Shown: positions 23,213-34,053, counted from the stretch's first letter. The stretch is 64,000 nt of DNA from Conus ventricosus (GCA_018398815.1 CM031610.1:39990299-40054298), one strand, 5' to 3'. Translations and numbers: made by a program. The notes: generated by a model not told the origin, from the letters alone.

Positions 23213-24705
23213 GTGAAGCCCCCGGGAGGAGGGAAAAGGTAGCTGGGAGGAGAGAAGAAAGGGAGGGAAGGAAGAAAGAAGGGTACTGGAACCCCGCCGT
23301 CAGTACAGTCTCACCCATGCTGTTAAATCCTAACAGCCACTCGCATGATGGGCGAGGGGAGGTCTACTAAATACACCAACAACCCCAGCTCAACACAGAC
23401 CTGAGCATAACACAGTAAACCAATCAAATCAGGAATGTTCGTTAAAGTCTTCTCACACGAAGCAGGTAAGAGACTGCATTAAATTAACAGGCTATAAAAC
23501 AAATATGAATCATCTTCATCCTTCTCTCACTCATGCTTAACATTTTCCTTTCTTAGGAAATAAACCAACACAGCAACTATCGCTTTATAACTGCCACCTA
23601 CATTTGCAAATAATAATTCAATGGCATAATTATCACACTTTATAGCCACATTTCAAAATAACACAAATCTCCAACCACGCATCCGAACGACAAATCATGC
23701 GTACGCACGCTCGCGAACATAAAACTCGCTCTCCTTGCACACACCAACAGACGGTGGCCGAAGGATAAGAGTCCGGCGAATGTGACAGGGGCGGACGAGC
23801 GAGACCAAGCAAGTACCAACCCTGAATCACCAGGTTCTCTCCCATCCCACCGACTACCGCATCACCAGATGCATTAACAGAGAAAGAATTTTGGATATAA
23901 TTTAGAATGGCCAGGTTAAAGATTGAATTAACCAGAGAAAAGGTCTCAAACAATATTTCTTTTACAATTTTGAAAACAAAAGAAAATTGCGCAAAAGAGA
24001 AAATAAGCCGGCTAACAACAACAAACCAAAACAAAACAAACCACGAAACTGATGCTTACCAGCTACCCGTGGGTGACCCCGAAGAGGCGGGTCAAACGAC
24101 TCTCTCTGCCCTCTGTCCAGTCGAGAGGACAGAAGCGCAGATGCGGAAAAAGAAGTGATGCCCCTCTCCTACAGGCCGACTGTAGGAAATGAAGATACCG
24201 ACTGTACCTTCGACGATAAGGTGAAGAACCCAGACCGGAGCAGGCGCTCCCAGAGACATCTTCCGCTCGAGTGAAGTGAAAACCTCCCTAAGCGATGGCG
24301 GCCAACATGCCACGCTACGTCACAGAGTGAGCATACTTCAAGCTAAAAGAAATGAAGCACGTGCGACAGGTAAAAAGACAGGCGAGAGCCGATAGACAGC
24401 AAGTTCGAGAGAAAGGTACCAGCCACCCGTGAACCTGCAGGATGAATAGCACGGGCATGGAATTAGAGAGAGAGAGAGAGAAAGCAAACCGAAGTTGAGC
24501 CGAACTACACCAAGGTGCAACCGCACCACAAGCCACATTAAGGGACGGATACACGACAACAGCAACGACAATAAATAAATGAGTAATTCCGCCACCCTAG
24601 ATGGGTCAAACGTCGTAGGCCTCGTGACAAACTCGTGACACCTACACAGTATGTTTGTTTGTAAAAAAATCGTTATTTTTTTGGTTATCGAAGTCTTACT
24701 TGTCA

Positions 24706-24793
24706 GAGAACTAATAACACGGGGTCTAGAGTCAACCGTCCCGAAAACTGGTTGAGGGCGGTTGGGCTAGACCCTGTGTTTATTAGTTCTCTC
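24706..24793. repeat. Foldback (inverted repeat), about 38-bp arms
   Basis: GAGAACTAATAACACGGGGT on the left pairs with ACCCTGTGTTTATTAGTTCTC on the right, and the pairing extends through TCTAG and the CCGTC/GGCGG segments with a short loop. It sits exactly where the LINE homology stops. It may be a tiny foldback element or a hairpin at a truncation junction. Confidence 0.8.
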
Positions 24794-25310
24794 ACATAAT
24801 TTTAAGAGCTTGCCAGGAACGCCATCGGGACCAGTAGCTTTGTTTTCATTGATGTTGGTCAGTAACTTAAATACTCCTGCTTTGTTTACTTTGATGTTTT
24901 GCATTTCAGGAGTTTATCATCATCCTTTAGTCTAACGTTAATTAAAGGTTTGGGATTTGAGAAAACTGAACAAAACTGCTTGTTTAGTAAATTTGCTTTC
25001 CCTTCAGGGTCCTGTATTAGGTTATTCTGGTTGTTTCTCAGGTCTGGAATCCCAATGTTGTCCTGTCTCTTACTCCTTATGTAAGACCATAATTTCTTGT
25101 TTTGATGATCACCTTCTGAAATCATCGAATTAACATAATTGGAGTGAGCAAGCCTACATTCTCTCTGACACCTTCTCTTAATATGTTTATACATAACCAG
25201 TAATCTTTCTGAATTAGGATGTAGTTTCAATTTCTTAAAGAAACGATGTTTTCCTTCTCAACAAACGTTTAGTTTTTGTAGTAATCCATGGCTTGAAGGT
25301 AACTGAAACT
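24794..25310 (-). mobile_element. Non-LTR retrotransposon (LINE) fragment, linker and start of RT
   Basis: The minus strand encodes FKPWITTKTKRLLRRK (about 25300-25250, with a frame change), then KRRCQRECRLAHSNYVNSMI, NKKLWSYIRSKR and NKQFCSVFS (25230-24886). It continues into VFKLLTNINENKATGPDGVP (about 24830-24890), the first block of Jockey/CR1-like reverse transcriptases. The homology ends near 24794 at the foldback. Only the region between endonuclease and RT palm is present, so the fragment is dead. Confidence 0.88.
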
Positions 25311-26221
25311 TGAAATCGACAATGGGCTTATGTCCAGAAACATTTGTTTTTCATTTTGACCTGTCTGACTTTCTTTTCCCGGTGGTGTGATGAACTTTTG
25401 CTTTTTGAGTTCCCTTTTCTTCTTCTTCTTCTTCTTCTTCTTTTTTTTAAAATCTATGACCAAAAGGGTCAGACAACTCCGCAAGTTTTAGGTTTGTGAA
25501 ACACTGTTTCCTTTATTGATGAAGAAAAAAAAGACAACTCCATTGTTCGTCCAACCCCCAATCTCCTCACCAATCCCACTTGCGAACACAATAAAAGAAA
25601 AGGAACAAGTAGGGTTTTAAAAGTAATGGGTTTCAATTTGGTTAAATTAGATTTGGGTTTGGTTAGGGTTAAAGCTGAGGTAATACATTCAAGAGTTAAG
25701 GATCTTGTAGCCCCCCCCCCCCCCCCCCCCCCCCCCTCTTCAATGGATCGGAGTTCCGCTTTCATCTGTTTCTGCGGTTATGCCGGAAGAAATGTAATAA
25801 TACAGACAAAAATATCAGCTTTGATCATACCCATACTACGCGTCGTTTTACAATGACTCTGAATTAGCAGCGTCGTACTCACAACACTGGTAAGTGTAAG
25901 TAAAGGGGGTCCTTCTTTCAACTTTCGTTTTTTGTCAAACAATCAAGTCTTCTCACCATCAAACCAGGCCAGTTGAGTTCAATTGGAAGTTGTTCATAGT
26001 ACTGTTTGTTACTTTCTACTACTCGAGGCAACGTCTCCCACCCCAACTGATTCAATCTGGCTCCTTCAAGCTCAGAAAGGAGTTGGCGACATCTTAGGCT
26101 GTGGGTTGCAATAGTTCAACGCTAATTGGTAATCCAGAAGGAGGTAAAAATTGAACAGAAGATGAAGATCATGACAATGTAACAAGAATTGAAAATGAGG
26201 TGAGGCAGGGAACAGTAAACA
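25311..26221. other. Intergenic with simple repeats
   Basis: Contains a (TTC)n tract (about 25418-25441) and a 26-C run (25711-25736). No coding homology was recognised on either strand. Confidence 0.5.
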
Positions 26222-26312
26222 AGTAGGGTAACTTTGCTCCCATAAGAAAACCAAACACAGAGTAACTTTTATTCAAGACTGGCACAGCCTTTTAAACTTG
26301 TATAAAGTCAGA
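26222..26312 (-). repeat. Dispersed repeat copy A (~90 bp)
   Basis: The segment from GCTCCCATAAGAAAACC to AAAGTCAGACAAATA recurs at 39650-39730 with a few differences. On the minus strand it holds AATAAA, suggesting the 3' end of an unknown retroelement or LTR. Confidence 0.85.
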
Positions 26313-26345
26313 CAAATACAAAGACGAACAATCTAATAGTGGGGA

Positions 26346-26479
26346 CAAACAAGCGCAGGCCAAAAAGGGACTCTGTCATCATAGTAATGACCCCCCCCCC
26401 CCCCCCCCCCCCCTTAAGTCCAAAACTTTGCCAAGTCATTACTATGATGACAGAGGAGTTGTTGGCCTGCGCAAGTTTG
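26346..26479. repeat. Foldback with 45-bp arms around a 23-C run
   Basis: The left arm 26346-26391 (CAAACAAGCGCAGGCC...CTGTCATCATAGTAATGAC) pairs with the right arm 26435-26479 (GTCATTACTATGATGACAG...GGCCTGCGCAAGTTTG). The C run (26391-26413) lies in the loop. It is probably a very short foldback MITE; no clear target duplication was found. Confidence 0.85.
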
Positions 26480-26642
26480 ACCAGATTGCATTATGTTACC
26501 ATTCAATATAAATCAGTATAAAACACCACCATGTTATAATACAAATTGATACAGGAAATGTATAGAGCCCATCAGTAACTGCAAAATATGAGTTTGATTA
26601 TGTAGTTAGGGACCTGACTGAAGATGGAGAGGGGTATGTCTC

Positions 26643-26827
26643 TGTAGAATTGTTTTGTGGTGTGGAGACTTGCAGACATGAAGATGGAGGCAAAGACTGA
26701 CGAGCTGATTAAAGCCGTTGCTTGTTTATTCCTCCATCTTCTCGTAACCCCCTCTCTCCTAGCGCCCCCTCTATTATCTATCTCTTTAGTTATCTCCCTT
26801 TACGTAGTCTGCTACGGTAATACCACA
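26643..26827 (-). repeat. 3' LTR of the short-LTR gypsy element (185 bp)
   Basis: On the plus strand it begins TGTAGAAT and ends ATACCACA, matching the copy at 31563-31748. It is preceded by target duplication GTCTC. Confidence 0.95.
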
Positions 26828-26840
26828 ACTCCCCCTTTTT
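26828..26840 (-). promoter_or_regulatory. Polypurine tract
   Basis: The minus strand reads AAAAAGGGGGAGT directly before the 3' LTR, the usual plus-strand primer of LTR elements. Confidence 0.85.
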
Positions 26841-27309
26841 GAGGGGGTGGACAATTCTTTCATCTATGGTATATAAATTGTATAATATTAACAATTTGTT
26901 TTTCTCATCATAAATCTTGTCAAAAGTTTCACATCTTCTGCTCCCCATTTTTAAATTCACAAACAAACTAGTCTTTTTATGTGCAACTTAACAAATTTAA
27001 AAATTTAAAATAAATTCTCCTCATATTAACACATTGTTTTTAACTAAACAATAAAAACAAAACCCTTGTTCTATTATTTCTTTCTCCCATGCCCTTCATA
27101 AAAGATTTAGAAGCATTAAATTCAATGTGCATAGGCAAATAGTAGCATTAGATAATAAAAAAAAAACCATTGCATGCAAAACAACTCAAACAACTCTTTA
27201 AAAGGCAGCTTCATTCTGATATTGTTCTCCAAACAGAAGGTTGATTTCAAAACGGGTGTTCCTTCCACAGAATGAAGGGAATTCCACCTAAATTAACTAA
27301 ATGAAACTG

Positions 27310-27475
27310 GCTCTCAACTACACTGAGCCTTAACTATGTGCAACTGCACTGAACTAAAGCATAGCTCCAACTACACTGAGCTAAGCATGAAACTTAAAAA
27401 GGCCATGAATTGCATAAGCCTCTAACTACACTGAGCTTAGCATTGTAGAATAAAGCTCTAGCTACACAGAGCTTG
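27310..27475 (-). repeat. Degenerate short repeat cluster near the 3' end of the gypsy element
   Basis: About five imperfect copies of CTCYAACTACACTGAGCTTA lie between the integrase tail and the polypurine tract, with irregular spacing of about 25-55 bp. Confidence 0.7.
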
Positions 27476-27503
27476 TAAAAAAAAAGAAATTACATATTAC
27501 CTT

Positions 27504-28799
27504 TTATGTAAACACAGCTGCTTTTGGTGTTGTAGTTTGTTGACACCGTGAAGGTGAAGATTTGATTGATCCTTCTACAAATTCAGTTTTTCTGGCTTTT
27601 TGACAGCCCTGCCACTTTTGTGTGAAAAGCAACAGGTGATGAGACTGGTGTAGGCTCTGCCTCTTGAGAGGAGATTTCTTTGCTGGAGTGTCCGTCTTCG
27701 AGGATGTTGGACCGTTCACTATCTGTCGAGGTTGTGTGATGGTGGCGGTTCTCGCGTCACTTCTGCTGTTGGTGGGGGTGAAAACCACTGGAATCAGTGA
27801 CGTTGATTGCGACGTACGTTCCCTTGAGCGGTGTTGATCACATATGATCTGGGGTTATGGTGTGGGGTTGAAACAGTTCCAAATCTGTCCAGATCTCTAA
27901 TGTACACCTTCTGGGAGGATGCTAGTGGAGTCGCCTGTTTGTGTTTGTGACGTTTGTCGTAGTTCCGTTTTTGTTTCTCCTTTTGCATTGTTTCTTCTGG
28001 CTTTCACGTTTGGGATGTTTGGTGTTTTGGGGTGAGGAGGAAGGGAGTGGGGGAAGGTTTGTCTGCAGTTTTTTTCCCCATCAGGAGTTCAGCAGGTGAA
28101 TACCCATTTTGGAGCGGAGATGCCCTGTATTGGAGAAGTGCAAGGTAGGGATCTTTGGTTTTCTTCAGCATGTTTTTGATGGTCTGTACAGCTCGTTCTG
28201 CTGTACCGTTGCTCTGGCTGAAATCTTGGAGAGCTTGTTGTGTGAATGAAACCATACTCTTCTGCAAACTGCTGGAATTCTTGCGACGCAAACTGAGGTC
28301 CATTGTCAGATACTATGATGTCGGGTATCCCATGAACGGCGAGAAATGCTTTCAGCTTTCTGAGGGTGTAGGACTGGTAAGCTTCTCCAGATGTCGGAAT
28401 TCTGCCCAACGTGAAAAATAGTCCACCACTATCAGGTAGGTTTTTCCTTTCAGTTCGAACAAATCCATTCCCAGTCTGGACCATGGACGGTCTGGGAAAG
28501 ATGATGGTAGAAGAGGTTCTTTTCTTTCTGGGCGGTGAATGGCACATGTGTTGCTTTTTGTTCACCATCTCTTCTATCTGACTGGAAAGAGAAGGCCACC
28601 AAACTGATGAGGTAGCAAGTGCTCGTGTCTTGGTGATGCCTAGGTGTCCGCGGTGGAGTTTTTCCCAGTTTTCTAGTCTCAGATTTCTGGGCATCACAAT
28701 GCGAGAGTCGTAGAGAAGCAAATCATCTACAAGTGTGAAGTGTTGCTTATTCTGCCAGTAGGGTTTCAGTATTGGTTTTCTGGCATGTAAGCTGGCCAT
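27504..28799 (-). pseudogene. Integrase and C-terminal tail, frameshifted
   Basis: The zinc-binding N-terminus reads LHRGHLGITKTRA...WWPSLSSQIEEMV, but the final CxxC is garbled (KQHMCHS). The core shows [18 protein letters not shown] (second Asp) and, in another frame, [16 protein letters not shown] (catalytic Glu). The tail has [20 protein letters not shown] and VYIRDLDR, typical of gypsy integrase C-termini. The family's role is insertion of the cDNA into host DNA. It is broken by several frame changes. Confidence 0.9.
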
Positions 28800-28805
28800 C
28801 CACTC

Positions 28806-30660
28806 TCACAGTAGTTGCAAAATTTGAGACAGTTCTTCATCAGCTTTCTGTGCTGCTGATATTTCTTGCAGTTTTTTGCTAGATACAGGTGTGATTCTGT
28901 ACACTGGTCTGTGAAGTTTGACACATGAAAAAATGAAGCTGATGTCATCTTCATTTGGTTCCGATACGGGTGCACGGGAAAGTGCATCTGCTGTGATTTG
29001 TTGCTTTCCCGACACATGCACGACTTTCACATCGTACCGCATAAGCCTCATGCGGAAACGTAGGATGCGAGTGGCATCTTGTGAAGTTCTTTGGAGTTGA
29101 GGAGGGGCACTAGAGGTTTGTGATCTGTCTCTAGTGTCACATGAAGACCTAGGATGTAGTCCTGTAGTTTTTCACAGGCCCATGTTGCTGCCAGTGCTTC
29201 CTTTTCGATGTAGCATATCTCTGCTCAGTTCTGAGAGGGATCTGGAAATGTAGCAAATGGGTCTGCGGGTGCGTCTTCTTGCTTCTGAACATGACTGCGC
29301 CAATGCCTGAGTTTGATGCGTCAGCTGCGATGATTGTTTCGCGCTGAGTTGAGTAGTGCGCAAGAACTGGCGGAGAGCTAAGGAGTTTTCTTATCTCTTG
29401 GAATGCCATTTCTTGTGTCGGGCCCCAGGTCCACTGAGTATCTTTTCGTAGCAGCGACGAAGAGGACAGTGATGCTGGCAAGTTCAGGCGTAAATTTGGC
29501 AAGTTGATTCAGCATTCCCCCTCAGTCCTGGAGTTCAGTGACATTCTTCGGTGTGGGAACTCGTGTATGGCCTTCACTTTCTCTGGGTCTGCGTGAATGC
29601 CATCACCGTCGATGATGTGACCAAGGAAGCGAACTGATGACTTGGAGAATTCACATTTCTCGTTCAATGTCAGGCCAGCTTCTTGCAGTCGTTGAAGCAC
29701 TGATCTCAATATCTGATCATGTGTTGCCTGGTCAGCAGCATGAACCAACACATCGTCCAGTGACAGATGACTCCTTCCAGGCCTGCGAGAATATCTGACA
29801 TTGCTCTTTGAAATACCTCACTGGCAGAACTGATGCCCCATGGGGAGCCTGTTGAAGGCAAAGCGTCCTTCATTAGTGACGAACGTAGTGAGTGTTTTGG
29901 ATTCTTCAGAAAGTTCCATTTGCCAAAACCCGCTGCGGGCATCAAGCTTACTAAACACCTTTGATCCAGCAAGCTTGGCGAGGTTTTCATCTACAGAGGC
30001 CATTGGGTGAATTTCTCTTTTCACCGCTTTGTTGAGGTTGGTGTAGTCGATGCAGATGCGGACGGAGCCATTTGGCTTTGCACGACAACTACCCCAGAGC
30101 ACCAGCTAGTTGGTTCCTTGACAGGAGAAATGACCCCTTCCTGTAGCATGCGGTCAATTTCTTTCTTGACTTTTGGCTTCAGGGCATGAGGACCTTGCGT
30201 GGTGCGTAGATGAAGGTAGGTCGAACGTCTGGATCACTGTGATGGGGTAGGGAGCCATTTTCAAGTGACCTAGCCCTTGAACAGTGCTGGAAACTCCTTT
30301 TGTGGATCCAAATGGTGGGGTGGTGTGCTGACATGGTATACACGTGTAACTAACCCCAGTTTGTCACATGCTAATCTGCCTAGTAGTGATGTAGTCTGCC
30401 CTTTGATGACGTACATCTCTTCTGTAATTTGACTGTCTCTGTATTGAAGACGTGATGTCATGGTACCTAAAACAGTCAATTTTCTTTCCCCTGGCCACGA
30501 AGAACTTTATTTGTCTGTTTGAGCTGTTTTTGAGGTGCCAGTCCTTCAGCTAGTACAGACACTGCTGCACCTGTTCCAGTTTGAATTTGTGCAAACATCC
30601 GTCTACTGCAATGTCTGCTGTCCAGGCTTCATCTTCAACACTGAAAATGTTTTTCTAAAT
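28806..30660 (-). pseudogene. Pol: protease, reverse transcriptase and RNase H, frameshifted
   Basis: The protease segment (about 30270-30620) has an active-site context reading QTGTGAAVSVL where DTGA is expected, so the catalytic Asp appears lost, and a later LLGRLACDKLGL. RT (about 29509-30150) shows SVRICIDYTNLN, SKLDARSGFWQM, the DD catalytic pair in LDDVLVH (about 29755) and FLGHIIDGDGI. RNase H follows (28806-29502) with TIIAADASNSGIGAVM and ending VVHVSGKQQITADALSR. At least four frame changes split these parts. Catalytic residues other than the protease Asp look present. Confidence 0.9.
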
Positions 30661-30668
30661 AATAGTCT

Positions 30669-31521
30669 TCAGAGTCTGAGTCTGAATCTGCTGAGACTCT
30701 TGCACTCTAGTATGCTGACCACTTCGGCAAACTGCTTTGTAGTGTCCTTCTTCCCACATTTGCCGCATTCAGCATGTCTAGCTGGACAGCTGTTTCTGCT
30801 ATGTGGTTCTTTTCCACAGTAGTGACATTGTTTCTTTGGTGTGTCCCTTCTATCGCTCTTCTGGCCTTTTGTTTTGTAATCAAATTTCTTTTTTCTTTGA
30901 TGTCTGACACTGTCTACTGAGGCTGAGGTTTCACCACGTAGAATGGGTTGGTTTTCTTTCCTTGCCTCTGCCTGCCTAGCAATCTGCACGGCATCAGTTA
31001 ATGTTAGTTTGGGTTTTGACTGAAGGTCGTTGGATAAAGAGTCATCTCTAACTCCAACTTTCTATTCTATCACGAATTAGCTCTTCCTTCAGTGTCCCAA
31101 AAGAACATTCTTCAGCCAGTTTATAAAAGGTCCTGTATAAAACTATCAATTGTTTCCGAGATCCCCTGCGTTCTCCTGTTGAATCTACTCCTTTTCTACA
31201 ATGACGTTTTTTCTTGTTTCAAAGTAGTCATTGAAAGCTTTCAGCATGACGTCGTAAGTGAGATCGTCGTCATTTTCCGAGATTGTTAAAGTTGCTAATA
31301 ATGTCGTCAGCAACTTCCCCCATAGTGTACAGAAAGACACTTACTTGTTCTCTTTGTGTCTTGTGCTTTAAGCCTGATCCCACGTGGAATCGTTCAAACC
31401 TCTGTCGCCAAGCCGGCCATGCCGCCGGTGACCCGTTGAAAATCTTGGGGGCAGGCAAGCTGACGGGCCGTGATGATGCCATCGAACTTGCTGCACGCAT
31501 GTCGTCTGCGTTCTCCGTCAT
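30669..31521 (-). pseudogene. Gag region with CCHC zinc knuckle, frameshifted
   Basis: The minus strand opens at MTENADDMRAASS (31521) and contains LPAPKIFNGSPAAWPAWRQR and QVSVFLYTMGEVADDI, the typical gypsy Gag capsid pattern. After frame changes the nucleocapsid part (30707-30989) shows a basic stretch and a knuckle C-HY-C-GKEP-H-SRNS-C. A second knuckle begins CGKC but its histidine and last cysteine are not readable in frame. The family's role is RNA packaging and particle formation. Confidence 0.85.
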
Positions 31522-31548
31522 CTCGAACTTCGACTCGAAGGCTCAGAT

Positions 31549-31562
31549 GGTCGCTGCCACCA
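31549..31562 (-). promoter_or_regulatory. Primer binding site of the short-LTR gypsy element
   Basis: Immediately inside the 5' LTR the minus strand reads TGGTGGCAGCGACC. The TGG start is expected for pairing with a tRNA CCA end. I do not assign the tRNA. Confidence 0.75.
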
Positions 31563-31748
31563 TGTAGAATGTGTTTGTGGGTGGGAGACTTGCAGACATG
31601 AAGAGTGGAGGCAAAGACTTGACGAGCTGATTAAAGCCGTTGCTTGTTTATTCCTCCATCTTCTCGTAACCCCCTCCTCCTAGCGCCCCCTCTATTATCT
31701 ATCTCTTTAGTTATCTCCCTTTACGTAGTCTGCTACGGTAATACCACA
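31563..31748 (-). repeat. 5' LTR of the short-LTR gypsy element (186 bp)
   Basis: It matches the other LTR with roughly 95% identity; the differences are mostly single-base insertions or deletions. It is followed on the plus strand by GTCTC. Confidence 0.95.
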
Positions 31749-31882
31749 GTCTCAGCATTACGACTGCGACATTTGCTGCCCATTTGAATTATATTATTCT
31801 GGTTGTCAAAAGTGAATGACAAGGCCAGGCATGTGATGAATGTTTTTAATATTTTGAATATTACAAAATTTAGAAAGAGAGG

Positions 31883-31996
31883 GTGTTAGTTACCACCAAT
31901 GACATTGACAAACAAAGCACATGACAAGACAATTACAAAGTGTTAGTTACTACCAATGACATGACAAACAAAGCACATGACAAGACAATACAAAAT
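31883..31996. repeat. 57-bp tandem duplication
   Basis: GTGTTAGTTACYACCAATGA and the following ACAAACAAAGCACATGACAA occur twice, starting 31883 and 31940. Confidence 0.92.
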
Positions 31997-33634
31997 TGAC
32001 ATTTTTTTTCAGAAATTGCGTTCAGTTAGGATTGTTGCTTTTAAACATTTCGATGCCAACAAGGCAACAGGTATTAAACTGCCTTCTGTAAAAATTGGAC
32101 CATGTAATGCCCATTTCTTCGAAGCAGAGATGCTGGGTAAATAGTTCCTACAAAATATAGAACACAGACCACATACAGATTTATCCTGCCAGTTACAGCA
32201 ACAAAGATGCTGACCATTTTGTGATTAGCAAATGAAGTAACATGAAAGCTGCAAACTAAACAGCCTTACTTGTTTCCAGTATTATGGTTACCAAGTTATA
32301 GCATTTCATGATAAATTTGCCTTTGTGACTGGAAGCAAACAAAATGAAGTGGAATCAAACTAGTGATGCAAATGAATGTGGTTAAGGTAAAAAAAAAAGA
32401 AAGAAGAAAACTGAATAAAATGTTTACATGAAAGAAAATACATGTTAATAATAAAGACAGTATGAAATGATGTTAAATATTTCAAACAAGTGAAGGTTAA
32501 AGTGTGAATGCAACAAAAGAAAGGGCTTTCGATGCATTACAACTTAACAGTTTATACTCTAATGTGGAGACTTCCTCCTACTGGCCCCACCCTCACCTCA
32601 TCCTGCAACACCATCACCTCCCGCTGTGCCCTCTGTTCCTATTTCTTTTTTATTATATGCAGAATCTTAGTCAAAATAGGTAATTCCCTTTCTTGCTGTT
32701 GTGAGACAGGTGTGAAACCCAGTCTTCATGCAATATCTGAGGGAATTGAACTCCACTTTTTCAAACTGGAGACAAAGGCTTGCAGTAGGAAATGCTGCTT
32801 ATGTTACACAGTAGATTTGTCCCTTTCTGCAGACAACGTCTAGGCTGAAAGAACTTGGGTCAAGTCAGTCAGATGTAAACCAACCTTTTCCCCTTCTTCC
32901 ACTTTACTTCTGTAAGAAATGTGTGGCAGACATAGATGTGGAAAAGAAGTGCAGATTACCAAAGATTATCAGTGTAGATGACCAAAGATTAACAAATACC
33001 ACACTACTCAAGTACAAGTACTAACGTGGCATAAGTTTATGTAAACAAGCAATCAATATTTATCATTTCATGATGCTACTAGAGACTGGAACATGGAATA
33101 TGCCCTCATGTCAGCTGATGACCTATCTTTTGTCTGTTTTTCAAAACAAAGAGCCAGTAAATGAGTAATGAGTGTACTTTCACAACTTGAACGTTGAATT
33201 ACATTGTGTGGGTGCCAAAAGCTACAAGTAAATGAAAATGGGGGGAAAAAGCAATTGGAGTGTTCTTTTTTTTTTCTGGAAAAGCAAAGGTGAATGAACA
33301 ATGGAGGTCAAAAATAAGAACAAACAACAGTTACAACAACAGCAAACAGAAAAGAAAGAAAAAGAAAAAACTTTTTAAGAAACGTGATAGAAAGAATTTC
33401 GAGAAGACCAAATCATAATTATTCGTTACTGAAATGAGCTCATGATTTCCCCATTATATGAGAAGTTAGACATCAAGTCGCAACATATGTATGGTCACAC
33501 CAAGTGAAATTCATTTCATTCGTGTCAGCTCCTACCGCGTGAATGCTTCATCATTGTTTACAAACACACACACACACACATATTGAAGTATGTAGCAATT
33601 ATAGGGGCAAACTTTCATAAACAATAATGGGGGG

Positions 33635-33667
<33 letters not shown>

Positions 33668-33709
33668 GAGGTTAAATATCTTCACCTTTCATCTATTTAG
33701 GTTCCATTG

Positions 33710-33780
33710 CATATATATATATATATTATATATATATATATAATATATACACATATATATTTATTGTATTTAATATATAT
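33710..33780. repeat. (TA)n microsatellite
   Basis: AT/TA-only stretch with a few interruptions, about 45 bp after the G-rich run. Confidence 0.9.
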
Positions 33781-34053
33781 CAAGGTATTCACTGCTTTCA
33801 GTTGATCTGATTAGGTCTCTGTCCGGCTCCTGTTCATGGGTTAGCTGTTGCCATGACGGTGTCAAACTGTCAACTTTGAAGCACCCACATGGTTTGCACA
33901 GGGGCAAAGACTCTGTATGTAGACAAGTTGGCTAACTCTCGGAACAGCAGACAAGTATTGGTCACCAGTGAGGCCAGCCTACTGAATGGATAGTTGTCTT
34001 GTTTTGCTCATTGTTACCAGAAGGTAACAGCTGTTCTTTTTTTTTGTTTTCAG

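Larger units (their letters stand above)
20561..24640 (-). mobile_element. Gypsy-type LTR retrotransposon, 5' part, tRNA-Pro primer site, long LTR
   Basis: Read on the minus strand: LTR (24640 to 22491), primer site (22486 to 22469), leader, then Gag-like coding sequence from about 21780 down to about 20890. The LTR ends are TGTCACGA and TCGTGACA, a perfect 8-bp inverted repeat. The pol genes and 3' LTR would lie in low-quality block 1 and cannot be read, so completeness and target duplication are unknown. Confidence 0.8.
22491..24640 (-). repeat. 5' LTR (2150 bp) of the tRNA-Pro gypsy element
   Basis: On the minus strand it starts TGTCACGA and ends TCGTGACA, and the PBS follows after four bases. 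A minus-strand AATAAA (plus 22611-22616) lies about 120 bp from the 3' edge, a sensible place for the LTR poly(A) signal. The LTR contains two tandem arrays (37-bp and 17/51-bp units). The length is at the high end for LTRs, and only one copy is visible, so the outer boundary rests on the inverted termini. Confidence 0.7.
26643..31748 (-). mobile_element. Complete short-LTR gypsy (Ty3) retrotransposon with GTCTC target duplication
   Basis: Two near-identical LTRs (26643-26827 and 31563-31748) begin TGT and end ACA. The flanks are an exact 5-bp duplication, GTCTC (26638-26642 and 31749-31753). On the minus strand the order is LTR, primer site, Gag, CCHC knuckle, protease, RT, RNase H, integrase, polypurine tract, LTR: the Ty3/gypsy order, with Gag most like invertebrate K02A2.6/Mag-type sequences. 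Total length is 5106 bp. Every coding part is interrupted by frame changes, yet the LTRs differ by only a few, mainly 1-base, differences, so the insertion is recent or the breaks are partly assembly indels. Confidence 0.95.
31754..34053. other. Intergenic; tandem duplication, G run and AT tract only
   Basis: Contains a 57-bp tandem duplication (31883-31996), a G-rich run (33629-33666, longest pure part 31 G), a (TA)n tract (33710-33780) and a short (CA)n at about 33565. No conserved gene was recognised. The last part may be the intron or promoter of the F-box gene. Confidence 0.5.

Noticed and set aside
22913..23370. Overlapping ORFs on both strands with repeated PTSAWHQP or LVPRAGWGHA units
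   Set aside because: They arise from a 51-bp period without stop codons in the LTR minisatellite; openness on both strands argues against coding.
25640..25690. Possible telomere-like TTAGGG motifs
   Set aside because: Only one or two scattered GGTTAGGGTT-like matches, no array.
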